The notes under the pieces were generated by a model. The model saw nothing but the letters and a program-made list of their open reading frames with translations. It made no database searches and was not told the DNA's origin. Shown piece by piece: positions 1 through 5,369 of a stretch of DNA of 10,766 nucleotides. Positions within the stretch are counted from its first letter, which is position 1; every line of letters starts with the position of its first letter. Position numbers and translations under genes: made by a program. Source of the stretch: JBBRLA01 sp038231615 (lineage in GTDB: Bacteria > Myxococcota_A > Polyangia > Palsa-1104 > JAEUJZ01); contig JBBRLA010000262.1 in the NCBI GenBank assembly GCA_038231615.1, positions 1 through 10,766 of the forward strand. Reading direction: 5' to 3'.

Positions 1-183
1 AGCCGGCCAAGTCGGAGGATACATGAACCGGCGAGTAACCATGCCAGGGTGGGAAATTGGCATCCTTCGTACTATCACCCCTCGCATCCATCGGTGCGGT
101 AAGGCTGCCATGGGTGGCATTTCAGGTTTCCTTACTTGGCCCCCTTACTCGGCCGTGGGGGCCAGTGAGGACGGAGCATAGCC
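1..183. other. Left-edge stretch without a recognisable gene
   Basis: I see no convincing coding region, tRNA or repeat here. The open frame beginning at base 57 has a low-complexity composition and runs into the small ORF at 184 in a different frame. It probably contains the promoter region of the 184-1235 module, but no clear -35/-10 pair stands out. A GGAG at 173-176, seven bases before the GTG at 184, is a plausible ribosome binding site. Confidence 0.4.
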
Positions 184-480
184 GTGCGGTGGTTGAGGCG
201 AGCCCTACATGCCGCCGTGGATGCGTTCTGCGACGAGATCCCAAATGATGTTGCCCTTGCCCTGCGGGGTGAGGGTATTCTGCCCGCGGCAATCGGTCCG
301 TCGCGGGAAGGAGGAAGCGACGAATGCGACCCGGACCGGTCTCTACTGAACCAAGACGATCTAAACCCTATCAAGAGCGGAACAGCTACCGCTGCAGGAT
401 CTTCGACGGACAAGGTGGACAAAGTTCTGTCAAGGCTACGTCGGAGCAGGACGCTATCGACCAAGCCGAAGAAGTTCTGA
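184..480 (+). CDS. Small helical protein upstream of integrase (paralogue of 6175-6543)
   Basis: A 98-residue ORF with a GTG start at 184, preceded by GGAG with 7-base spacing. The frame is closed just upstream by a TGA at 166-168. I do not recognise a named family. The central part (about residues 7-48) has the pattern A-hydrophobic...E-x-P-x-x-V-A-x-x-L...G-P-x-x-x-G-x-D-x-C. The ORF in front of the second integrase has the same pattern, so the two small ORFs are probably paralogous. The last 52 codons overlap the integrase start in another frame, and the pair at 6175/6411 has the same relative frame and a similar overlap. The shared helical part is probably real protein. The overlapped tail may simply be open because of high GC. 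A role as excisionase, regulator or recombination directionality factor is inferred from position only. Confidence 0.5.
   Translation: MRWLRRALHAAVDAFCDEIPNDVALALRGEGILPAAIGPSREGGSDECDPDRSLLNQDDLNPIKSGTATAAGSSTDKVDKVLSRLRRSRTLSTKPKKF
308..314 (+). promoter_or_regulatory. Ribosome binding site of the first integrase
   Basis: AAGGAGG, a near-perfect Shine-Dalgarno, lies nine bases before the ATG at 324. It decides the integrase start even though this start is inside the upstream ORF. Confidence 0.75.
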
Positions 481-1235
481 GATGCCTGCGAAGTGAACGC
501 CATGAGGTGACCGTGGAAGCGACGATCAAGCAATACGAGAATCATCAGCTAGACGCCACCGAAAACAAGCCTCGCTCGGTCATCACCACCACCATCCGAC
601 TGAGGCGCCTGTTTTCTGCGACTGCCAAGGAAGCCGAGGCAGAGGTGGAACTCGGGCGGCCCCTCGCTGGCCTTAGCCCGAGGTGGTGCGAGCGGCTGTA
701 TGTGGCTCTTTCGGGCCGTCCCTGCGCTGCCTGCAAGCACGTCTCGCCCCTCGGGTTGAGAGCCTGCGAGCGGTGCGGCGGTGCGGATCTGGGCGAACCA
801 CAGATGGCGGCGGACACGCACAGGAACATGCTGGCCGAGGCCAAAACGTTCCTTGAGTGGTGCATGGCCAAGCCCAGGCGGTGGCTGTCCAAAAACCCCT
901 TGGCCGAAGTGAAAGGAGTGGGAAAGCGGAACAAGGGCAAAAAGCAACTGAGGGCCGACGAGGCTACCAAGTGGTTGGAGGTGGCATTCCAACTCGCTGA
1001 TAAAGGCGATGACAGGGCCGTCGGCGCCCTCATGACGATCGCCATGGGGCTTTCCGGCGAGGAGATCACCCAGCGTATCGTTCGGGATGTGGACCTCAAA
1101 GGGACCATGCTGCACATCACCGATGGAAAGACCGAGGAGCGGCGGAAGGCAGTGCCCATCCCGCCGGACCTGCGGCCTTACATCGCTCGGGCCTGCAAGG
1201 ACACCCTGAGACTCTTTCCGACCAGCGAAGGCTGA
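324..1235 (+). pseudogene. Truncated tyrosine recombinase (phage-type integrase) with zinc-ribbon insertion
   Basis: A 303-residue product homologous to the 374-residue integrase at 6411. Matching blocks include DTHRNMLAEAKTF (residues 164-176), KNPLAEVKGVGKRN (190-203), RDVDLKG (254-260) and LRPYIARAC (283-291). An N-terminal arm-binding/AP2-like part (about 1-60) and a helical core-binding part (about 62-185) precede the start of the catalytic domain. The ORF stops after LFPTSEG, which aligns with LFRTTKG of the second copy. The HxxR box, second His and nucleophile Tyr are therefore absent and the protein cannot recombine DNA. The usual box I arginine is Ser244 (GLS where GLR is expected). 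Residues 134-151 form C-x2-C-x10-C-x2-C, a zinc-ribbon-like insertion absent from the other copy. It could survive as a DNA-binding fragment, but decay is more likely. Confidence 0.8.
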
Positions 1236-1237
1236 GC

Positions 1238-1516
1238 AAATATTTCTCCCTCATCGGCCAGGCCCTCAGAAATGTCGCCCAGCGCGCCTCGTTTGCGATG
1301 TACGCCCAGGGAATGCCTGCCGTCCACCCTTCGCCTGCTGTGCCGGTCAACCTCTACCACGCAGAGCACGCAGCCGATCTTTTCGAGAGTAATACCGCCT
1401 ATAATTGCGTGTTCAGCGACAAAAAACTCCGGTCGATCGCCCTGCTGACGTTCCTCCAGAATGTCTACCGGGTGCTACCAGTGGTTCTCAGGATGGACAT
1501 GGGCCTCGAGAGCTAA
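1238..1516 (+). pseudogene. Unidentified coding fragment after the integrase break
   Basis: An open frame, different from that of the integrase, runs without a stop from inside the integrase end to TAA at 1514-1516. From about 1238 its amino-acid make-up looks protein-like (KYFSLIGQALRNVAQ..., LYHAEHAADLF..., LLTFLQNVYRVLPVVL) and third codon positions are GC-rich, unlike a random frame. The first ATG is at 1298 and has no good ribosome binding site. I do not recognise the family. It lacks H-x-x-R and L-G-H...Y, so it is not a frameshifted continuation of the recombinase. The most likely reading is the C-terminal remnant of a gene joined to the integrase by a deletion or insertion. From 1517 to 1756 I see no gene, only AT-richer DNA with a short direct repeat TCTACGGG at 1712 and 1721. 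Confidence 0.35.
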
Positions 1517-1756
1517 AATACGGCCACGAACGACTTACCTCTGTCGTCGCAAGGAGCGGTATCCGACCAAGAAGTTGCGGGACGACTTGGACGGTCGCGG
1601 GTATGGAGCGGGAGCCCCCAAAGGACTCAATTTTAGCCGAAATGCTGGAATTACTGCTCGGATGAGCCCCCTCTGGGCCTGGGCGCCGGACTCGCGGAGG
1701 GGTTCCCCAACTCTACGGGATCTACGGGGTAGTCTAATCCTTAGATGAGCCGTCCG

Positions 1757-2086
1757 CTATTTAGCGCAGCGAAATCCCAGATCGGCGTTATGCCATGATG
1801 TGACTAGCCGCTTCCGCATGGTAGACTTAAGTTCAATAGCATTCTCGCCTTCTCGGTAGCTACCACCTCGAATGATAGCACTGCTGCGTTCCTTATCGGC
1901 GGGAGCATTATCAGCTGGAATAGTCCATTCCCAGACGTTGCCGGACATGTCCCACAACCTCCCGTCGTTGAAATAATAGTCAACGAAACTCAACCCGCCG
2001 GGGATAGCAAGGCGACCGCGTTCGATCCCGGCCAGCAAGGCGAAGTTGGCCATCCCGTTCCGATGGATCATCTGCTGTACATTCAT
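1757..2086 (-). pseudogene. C-terminal fragment of FGE-sulfatase (SUMF1-type) domain protein
   Basis: A 109-residue minus-strand ORF ending in the hallmark blocks of the formylglycine-generating-enzyme/SUMF1 fold: GRLWDMSGNVWEWT (residues 42-55), IIRGGSY (71-77) and a terminal LGFRCAK (103-109). Full family members are about 250-300 residues and begin with substrate-binding and LPTEAEWEYAAR-type segments. These are missing, so only roughly the last third remains. The ATG at 2086 is just the first Met in the surviving frame, with no clear ribosome binding site. The stretch is visibly less GC-rich than its neighbours, and the composition changes at about 2085, where plus-strand high-GC coding begins. 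It is probably a transferred, truncated gene. Whether the ancestor was an enzyme, a carbohydrate-binding protein or a kinase-fused sensor domain cannot be told. Confidence 0.75.
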
Positions 2087-2094
2087 TGGGCGAC

Positions 2095-2280
2095 GTGCTG
2101 GCCTTCCAAAAGCACCCGACCAAGTGCAAGCATCAGTGGGCGGTGGAGTTCGTCCGGGCCAGTGCCATCAGCGCTACCCCGGATGGCGCCCAGATCGTCC
2201 CGGATCCGCCGCAGGCCCCCCAGAAGCCCAGCCCGCCGGAGTGGCCCACAAGATCCAAAGGGGCCGCATCTGCGATCTGA
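2095..2280 (+). CDS. Small hypothetical protein preceding HTH regulator
   Basis: A 61-residue ORF starting at GTG 2095; TTG 2086 would add MGD. Almost all third codon positions are G or C, as expected of real coding in this genome. The sequence has a basic Cys/His start (LAFQKHPTKCKHQW), a middle AVEFVRASAISATPDGAQIVPD and a proline-rich tail (PPQAPQKPSPPEWP). I recognise no family. Its stop lies inside the start of the HTH gene, so the two are likely co-transcribed, or are parts of one gene separated by a frameshift around 2240-2280. It begins at the composition boundary with the FGE fragment, so its true N-terminus may be lost. Confidence 0.4.
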   Translation: MLAFQKHPTKCKHQWAVEFVRASAISATPDGAQIVPDPPQAPQKPSPPEWPTRSKGAASAI

Positions 2281-2528
2281 CGGCGCAGGAGCAGGGCAAC
2301 GTCCGGTCGGCGCTCCGCTTCCTGAAGACGCGCTACGGGGGGTGGGAGGCCCTCTCCAGGGCCATTCGGTTCAAGAGCAGCTCCCTGAAGATGTTCGCCT
2401 ATGGTCGCGTGCCCAGCGCCAGTGTAGCCCTGCGCTTGGCGCGGATTGCGGGGGTGCCGGTGGATGACGTGCTCGCCGGAAGGTTTCCGCCGGCCTGTCC
2501 CCATTGTGGTCGCCAGATGGAATCGTAG
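2241..2528 (+). CDS. Small helix-turn-helix DNA-binding protein
   Basis: A 95-residue product from GTG 2241 to TAG 2528. The frame is open further upstream, so the start is uncertain and no ribosome binding site stands out. Residues 13-30 (LTAQEQGNVRSALRFLKT) and 31-66 (RYGGWEALSRAIRFKSSSLKMFAYGRVPSASVALRL) fit a Cro/XRE-like helix-turn-helix. They are followed by ARIAGVPVDDVLAGRF and a C-terminal CPHC pair (Cys86, Cys89). I recall many near-identical architectures ('...VRAALRFLR...GGW..LAKAL...ASVAFRVA..AGVGVDDVLAG.FP..CP.CG') in Myxococcota genomes, often near mobile elements. That is memory, not a search. It probably acts as a cytoplasmic repressor or regulator with an unknown target. Confidence 0.7.
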   Translation: MAHKIQRGRICDLTAQEQGNVRSALRFLKTRYGGWEALSRAIRFKSSSLKMFAYGRVPSASVALRLARIAGVPVDDVLAGRFPPACPHCGRQMES

Positions 2529-2572
2529 ATGGGCCGGTGGTCGTTGCCCGTCGCCTCTGGCATGCTCCTCGT

Positions 2573-2848
2573 ATGCGCACCAAAATCGCTCCAAAAAGGT
2601 TCTGGATCGTGAAGGGCAACCGGAATGGCACCGAGCACTGGGCTGATCTGCGAGAAATGCTTGTCCCTGGAAGAAGACAAAGGTGGGTCACGAGGAAGCC
2701 TCCCAAGGATTGGGAACCCAATGATGGGGTTTTCTTTTGGAACTCTACGCCAGAACTGAAACTCGTTGGATTGGGACTTCTCATCTCCAAGAATGAGCGA
2801 GATGAGGATGGTGATGCATATTTCAGATTGCGCTATCACACTGGATAA
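2573..2848 (+). CDS. EVE/PUA-like domain protein, probably shortened
   Basis: 91 residues from ATG 2573. An in-frame GTG at 2504 would overlap the HTH gene. RFWIVKGNRNGTEHW (9-23), a tryptophan-rich middle, DWEPNDGVFFWNSTPELKLVGLGLL (47-70) and YFRLRYHTG (83-91) follow the order of an EVE/PUA-like fold: an N-terminal strand with a short polar turn, 'GD.vFFW.S' where here it reads ND-GVFFW, then 'vvGlG' and 'f.vrY'. Such domains bind modified bases in RNA or DNA and often sit in restriction-type defence proteins. The family usually continues about 40-60 residues after the 'rYl' strand, but here TAA at 2846-2848 ends it at once. The adjacent +1 frame continues with LDKVSPTLALQRPMSA, so a frameshift near 2846 is possible. 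The domain call is by motif order only. Confidence 0.5.
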   Translation: MRTKIAPKRFWIVKGNRNGTEHWADLREMLVPGRRQRWVTRKPPKDWEPNDGVFFWNSTPELKLVGLGLLISKNERDEDGDAYFRLRYHTG

Positions 2849-2948
2849 GGTCAGCCCGACGTTAGCTCTACAACGGCCAATGAGTGCCCAGTCACCAAAA
2901 CCGGCCAGTTCAGGCCCCCCCTTGAGCCAGCTTACACATTCTGATCGA

Positions 2949-3028
2949 TGGCTGGTTTTGCCGGATCGAGTGGCTGGATTTGAAATCGCCTGGCTGGATT
3001 TGAAATCGAGTGGCCGGAACCGGCCAGC
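2949..3028 (+). repeat. Tandem ~20-bp repeats, IS21-type element end remnant
   Basis: Four units start at 2949, 2971, 2991 and 3011. The second and third share TGGCTGGATTTGAAATCG exactly (2971-2988, 2991-3008). The first reads TGGCTGGTTTTGCCGGATCG and the fourth TGGCCGGAACCGGCC. Spaced multiple ~20-bp repeats of this TGGCCGGA type are what I remember at the ends of IS21-family elements, where they bind the transposase. No istA/istB gene is in the window, so this would be a solo end. The repeats themselves are certain. The IS21 assignment is inferred. Confidence 0.7.
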
Positions 3029-3029
3029 A

Positions 3030-3113
3030 CCCACATAGGTGAGAGGCACTTGCACATGGGTGAACGGCACCTGGGGATGGGTAGGAGGCACCTGTACGAG
3101 GGTGGGACGGTGG
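3030..3113 (+). repeat. Degenerate 21-bp tandem repeat array
   Basis: Units at 3030-3050, 3051-3071, 3072-3092 and a poorer one at 3093-3113 share the pattern (C/T)..CA.A.GGGTGA..GGCACC. Because the period is a multiple of three, the minus strand reads as a heptapeptide repeat around VQVP-x-TH, but no gene supports it. It directly follows the TGGCTGGA repeats and is probably part of the same element end. Confidence 0.6.
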
Positions 3114-3120
3114 GACGCAA

Positions 3121-3161
3121 GTGGCAAGTGCCACAAGTCCTGAGGTCCATGCCACAAGTCC
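3121..3161 (+). repeat. Inverted GTGGCA/TGCCAC and 21-bp-spaced TGCCACAAGTCC repeat
   Basis: GTGGCA-AG-TGCCAC (3121-3134) is a perfect short inverted repeat. TGCCACAAGTCC occurs at 3129-3140 and again at 3150-3161, 21 bp apart, which is the same period as the array at 3030. It ends exactly at the stop codon of the Rieske fragment (3162-3164), so the fragment's 3' end may itself be a junction. Confidence 0.6.
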
Positions 3162-3653
3162 CTATGGAACATCGTGGCTCCCTCCCGACAGGTCGGCGTG
3201 CAAGAGGCGATGGAACAGATGCACGCCGGCCTCGCGGCGCACGCTCAAGCGCCCGCGGTCATAAGCGCGTGAGCCGAGGCCGCGCTGCACCGACTCGCAG
3301 ATGGCGACGTCCTCGTCCTGGATGCGCTGACTCACCGCCATGCTGGCCTGCCGGCGCTCGCCCGCGTCGGGTGACACGTCGGTGAAGTAGAAGTCGAACA
3401 CGACCAGGGTGCGATCCACCCCCAGCGGCACCACCCGATTGGTGTCCATCACACCATCGTACAGATTGATCATGAAGTTGGGATAGAGCCAGTAGTAACG
3501 CGCCCGCTCGCCCTGCCGGACCGCTCCGGTGGCGGCCTCGGCCCCCTCGGGACACAGGGGGCTGTGCTGCAGACAGTGGCGCGGGCCGCACTCGATCTGG
3601 TAGCGGGGGTATGGCCGCCGAGTGCTTCCTTTCCACGTACCTGCCGCGACACG
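3162..3653 (-). pseudogene. C-terminal fragment of Rieske-type aromatic ring-hydroxylating oxygenase, alpha subunit
   Basis: The minus frame is open from a TGA at 3654-3656 to the stop at 3162. Family similarity starts around 3617 (PYPRYQIECG...) and gives about 150 residues. The hallmarks are YYWLYPNFMINLYDGVMDTNRVVPLG, then VVFDFYFTDVS, then QDEDVAICESVQRGLGS and REAGVHLFHRLL. This is the SRPBCC-type catalytic C-terminal domain of Rieske oxygenase alpha subunits (choline/carnitine/aromatic oxygenase superfamily). In full proteins the Asp in QDED would help hold the mononuclear iron. The N-terminal Rieske [2Fe-2S] domain (CxH...CxxH) and the first iron-binding His residues are absent, so no activity is expected. 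Upstream lies the oppositely oriented YjfB-like gene, and downstream the 21-bp repeats. Confidence 0.8.
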
Positions 3654-3686
3654 TCAAGGGTAACCTGGCCAAAGTAGGGAGCCACC

Positions 3687-3884
3687 ATGGACATCACCAG
3701 CATTGCGAGCCAAGCCACGGACCTGTCGCAGACGAACACGGCTGAGGTCGTCGGCGTGACCATTCTCAAAAAAGCCATCGATCAGGAGAGTGCCGGCGCA
3801 CTGGCCCTGATCAACGCCCTCCCACAGATGCCGGCGGCTCCTCTACCGCCCCACCTGGGCCAGCTCGTCAATACGACCGCCTGA
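3687..3884 (+). CDS. YjfB family small protein (putative motility protein)
   Basis: The 65-residue product matches the whole length of the YjfB family (PF14070, 'putative motility protein'). It begins MDITSIASQATDLSQ, has a central helix with VGVTILKKAIDQESAGALALINALP, and ends with the family's PPHLGQLVNTTA. AGGGAG lies a few bases before the ATG, so the start is clear. The protein is soluble and has no signal peptide. The family is widespread in Proteobacteria, often near flagellar or chemotaxis genes, and its biochemical role is unknown. Here it stands alone between a Rieske fragment on the other strand and unassigned DNA. It is the only clearly intact non-integrase gene left of 5000, and probably a passenger. 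Confidence 0.85.
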   Translation: MDITSIASQATDLSQTNTAEVVGVTILKKAIDQESAGALALINALPQMPAAPLPPHLGQLVNTTA

Positions 3885-3960
3885 TCGCTTGCCGCCGGAC
3901 TTCCGACCCTGCGCTGGCGAGCCGGATTGCCGCGCGTCTGCTTCGGGACCCGCGAGAGGA

Positions 3961-4143
3961 TCAGGGCTGAGCGGGACGTTCACCCCGGCGCCCCGCCCTG
4001 CGTGATGCCCGCTTCTTGGCATTGCCGAGGATGAGCAGCTTCGACGCCAGAGGCCGGAGACAGGCCCGGCAGATCACTTCCGCCGCTGACTTGGCGATCT
4101 TCCCCGTCTGACCACACCTCGACTGGAAGATTTGGAGGTGCAT
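3961..4143 (-). CDS. Possible small Cys-containing hypothetical protein
   Basis: 60 residues from ATG 4143. The frame is closed just upstream, so the whole ORF is visible. The stretch RCGQTGKIAKSAAEVICRACLRPLASKLLILGNAKKRASRR has a C...C-x2-C arrangement followed by a strongly basic tail, more protein-like than the competing minus-strand frame from 4375. No clear ribosome binding site precedes the start. I do not recognise a family. It may be a small nucleic-acid-binding protein or a fragment. Confidence 0.3.
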   Translation of the reverse strand: MHLQIFQSRCGQTGKIAKSAAEVICRACLRPLASKLLILGNAKKRASRRAGRRGERPAQP

Positions 4144-4218
4144 GGTCCCGAAGGATCTGATCTACGAGATCCGGGTATGATCCCCCTCCATGCCCCGCCC
4201 GGTCTCCCCCTCCTCTGA

Positions 4219-4392
4219 TGTAGCCGCCCCCGACGTTCCCGCCGGCACCATGCCGGCAAGAGGGGCAAGTCGAGCGGGCCACGTCCGAGGACGCAGGCGA
4301 TCTTGGAACTGATCCTGAGGCAGCGGTACCTGGGCGACTATGCCAGCCCGGAAGGGCTGCTGCTGTCCTTTCCACCGGATGAGTACGAGTAG
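4219..4392 (+). pseudogene. Possible C-terminal coding fragment, unidentified
   Basis: The plus frame is open after TGA 4216-4218 to TAG 4390-4392. The last 35 codons read RTQAILELILRQRYLGDYASPEGLLLSFPPDEYE, which looks like genuine protein (an amphipathic helix, then an acidic end). The first part is a low-complexity Arg/Ser/Gly run with no start codon in frame. I take it for the end of a gene whose beginning is lost, and the family is unknown. From 4393 to 4510 nothing is recognisable. Confidence 0.3.
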
Positions 4393-4510
4393 ATTCTGAG
4401 CGCAGCGCGCAGCGCCTTCCTTTTCACGATCGGCTGGCCCTATGGTTCCGGCTACGCCGGGTTGGGTGTTCGCCGCGAAGTTTTCGATGCCCAGCTTTTC
4501 GGAGATGACT

Positions 4511-4669
4511 AACGGATCACGATCGCTGGTAATCCGTTTCGCCAGCCGATCGCGGAAACGGATCACCGGGGGCAAAGGGGGCCGAAGTCCGCTCCCGCCG
4601 GGCAGTTGGTCGGACCCGTGATCGCGGAAACGGGTCACCTCTGATCGCGGAAACGAATCGTGACCCGTT
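4511..4669 (+). repeat. GATCGCGGAAACG repeat cluster, IS21-type element end remnant
   Basis: GATCGCGGAAACG occurs at 4548-4560, 4620-4632 and 4643-4655. The first two continue as GATCACC and GGTCACC. Partial and inverted forms surround them: AACGGATCAC at 4511-4520, ATCCGTTTC at 4532-4540 against GAAACGGAT at 4555-4563, and GTGACCCGTT at 4660-4669 against AACGGGTCAC at 4629-4638. Several imperfect ~20-bp repeats in both orientations within 160 bp are typical of transposase-binding ends, and this motif recalls IS21-family ends. The motif differs from that at 2949, so two different elements seem to have left traces. No transposase gene is present. Confidence 0.65.
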
Positions 4670-4735
4670 CGCAAGTTGAGGAAAACCGCCTCTTTGCGCT
4701 TTCCATGATCTGTTTCGCTCACTACGATCGTGCCT

Positions 4736-4981
4736 ATGGCGGCCCTTCAAATCGCTTCCGAGAGTCCCACCACCGAGGAGCTGTGCGAGGGGTGTGGAAA
4801 TGTGCTGCCCCAGGTCTCCGGATCGGGAAGACGGCGGCGCAAGGACCTGAAGTTTTGCAAAGACGAGTGCCACACCAAAAGGTGGCGCTGCTCCCCCCGC
4901 GCTCAGTCCCCCGACCCCTTCCCCAGCCCCATCCCGAACCGGGCCGCTCGCCGCGCCGCGCCGCCGCGGTGGCGTAGGTGA
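4736..4981 (+). CDS. Small zinc-finger protein
   Basis: 81 residues from ATG 4736. A GTG at 4730 would add two residues, and a TGA at 4706 closes the frame upstream. Residues 17-20 are C-x2-C (CEGC), and residues 41-45 are C-x3-C in FCKDECHTKRW. This is the 'C..CG...P......RRR.FC...C....W' arrangement seen in small zinc-finger proteins of phages and integrative elements. The tail (53-81) is rich in Pro, Arg and Ala and probably disordered. No good ribosome binding site is visible. It sits directly after the GATCGCGGAAACG repeats, on no obvious operon. A DNA-binding accessory role is possible but only inferred. Confidence 0.5.
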   Translation: MAALQIASESPTTEELCEGCGNVLPQVSGSGRRRRKDLKFCKDECHTKRWRCSPRAQSPDPFPSPIPNRAARRAAPPRWRR

Positions 4982-5013
4982 GCAGGCCCCGCAGGCGTAT
5001 TCATCCACCTTCG

Positions 5014-5166
5014 TCATGTCTTCAAGTCTGCCTCAATGGTCCGGTCGAGCGCTTTCCAGCTCTCAGCCCACGCAGTCACCCGATCGAGGATGGTGAAATC
5101 CAACTGCAATTGCGCTTTTTTGGGATCATGAGTCTTGAGAAGATGCTTGGCGAGCGTCAACAGCTC
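5014..5166 (-). pseudogene. C-terminal fragment of an unidentified gene abutting the tRNA remnant
   Basis: The minus frame ending at TGA 5014-5016 reads ELLTLAKHLLKTHDPKKAQLQLDFTILDRVTAWAESWKALDRTIEADLKT, helical and protein-like. Upstream of 5166 the same frame passes into the antisense of the tRNA T-arm (GPAGLEPATFRG), a well-known artefact of ORFs running through tRNA ends. The genuine part therefore stops at about 5166. TTG at 5160 could serve as a start for a 48-residue protein, but there is no convincing ribosome binding site. More likely a gene was cut when an element joined the tRNA end. The family is unknown. Confidence 0.35.
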
Positions 5167-5177
5167 TGTGCCTCGGA

Positions 5178-5207
5178 AAGTCGCGGGTTCGAGTCCCGCC
5201 GGTCCCC
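5178..5207 (+). other. Orphan tRNA 3' end (T-arm plus acceptor strand), likely attachment-site remnant
   Basis: GCGGG-TTCGAGT-CCCGC (5183-5199) is a perfect five-pair T-stem with the canonical TTCGAGT loop. It is followed by CGGTCCC (5200-5206), as an acceptor 3' strand should be. The preceding AAGTC (5178-5182) fits a variable loop. Further upstream no anticodon stem pairs and no matching GGGACCG acceptor 5' strand or D-arm exists, so only the 3' part of a tRNA is present. Integrases that target tRNA genes leave exactly this 3' piece at the distal end of the element. It is not a copy of the tRNA-Ala at 7623, whose T-arm and acceptor differ. The amino-acid identity is unknown. Confidence 0.65.
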
Positions 5208-5249
5208 TCTCGGCGTCGGCATCGCCGCGGGCCCCCCTGGCAGCCCTTT

Positions 5250-5269
5250 GTGTAAGTACCGTGTAAGTA
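5250..5269 (+). repeat. Two GTGTAAGTA direct repeats, one helical turn apart
   Basis: GTGTAAGTA occurs at 5250-5258 and 5261-5269, spaced 11 bp start to start, about 45 bases after the tRNA 3' remnant. Pairs of short direct repeats on one face of the helix next to a tRNA attachment core are typical of integrase arm-type sites. That function is inferred. From 5270 to 5369 there is no other gene. AAGGAGG at about 5326 precedes a short frame that ends in GTGA overlapping the amidase start. Confidence 0.55.
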
Positions 5270-5369
5270 TCCGCCCGGACCTTCCCCGGGTCGTGGCCAT
5301 GCTGGACGGGATGGCCAGGAACCATGAAGGAGGCCGCCTTGCGCGACTAACCATGACTGCGGTGGGCAG

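Noticed and set aside
57..248. Plus-strand ORF at the left edge
   Set aside because: No family motif or ribosome binding site. It overlaps the better supported ORF at 184 in another frame.
545..1159. Long minus-strand ORFs opposite the first integrase
   Set aside because: They are shadows of high-GC coding. The plus strand aligns with the second integrase throughout.
1400..1405. Consensus TATAAT as a -10 promoter element
   Set aside because: No acceptable -35 sequence lies 16-18 bases upstream, and no intact gene follows. A chance match is likely in AT-richer DNA.
1757..1890. Diversity-generating retroelement variable region in the FGE-like C-terminus
   Set aside because: The fold is the one used by such target proteins, but no reverse transcriptase, template repeat or second copy of the segment is in the window.
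2949..3161. CRISPR array
   Set aside because: Units abut with no unique spacers of 30-40 bases, vary in sequence, and there are no cas genes.
4162..5017. Long minus-strand ORFs across the GATCGCGGAAACG repeats
   Set aside because: They read through repeats and opposite the zinc-finger ORF, with low-complexity Arg/Pro/Gly content and no motif.
5115..5120. T-run after GCAATTGC as an intrinsic terminator
   Set aside because: The palindrome is only 8 bp without a loop, and the T-run is explained by two Lys codons in the minus-strand coding fragment.
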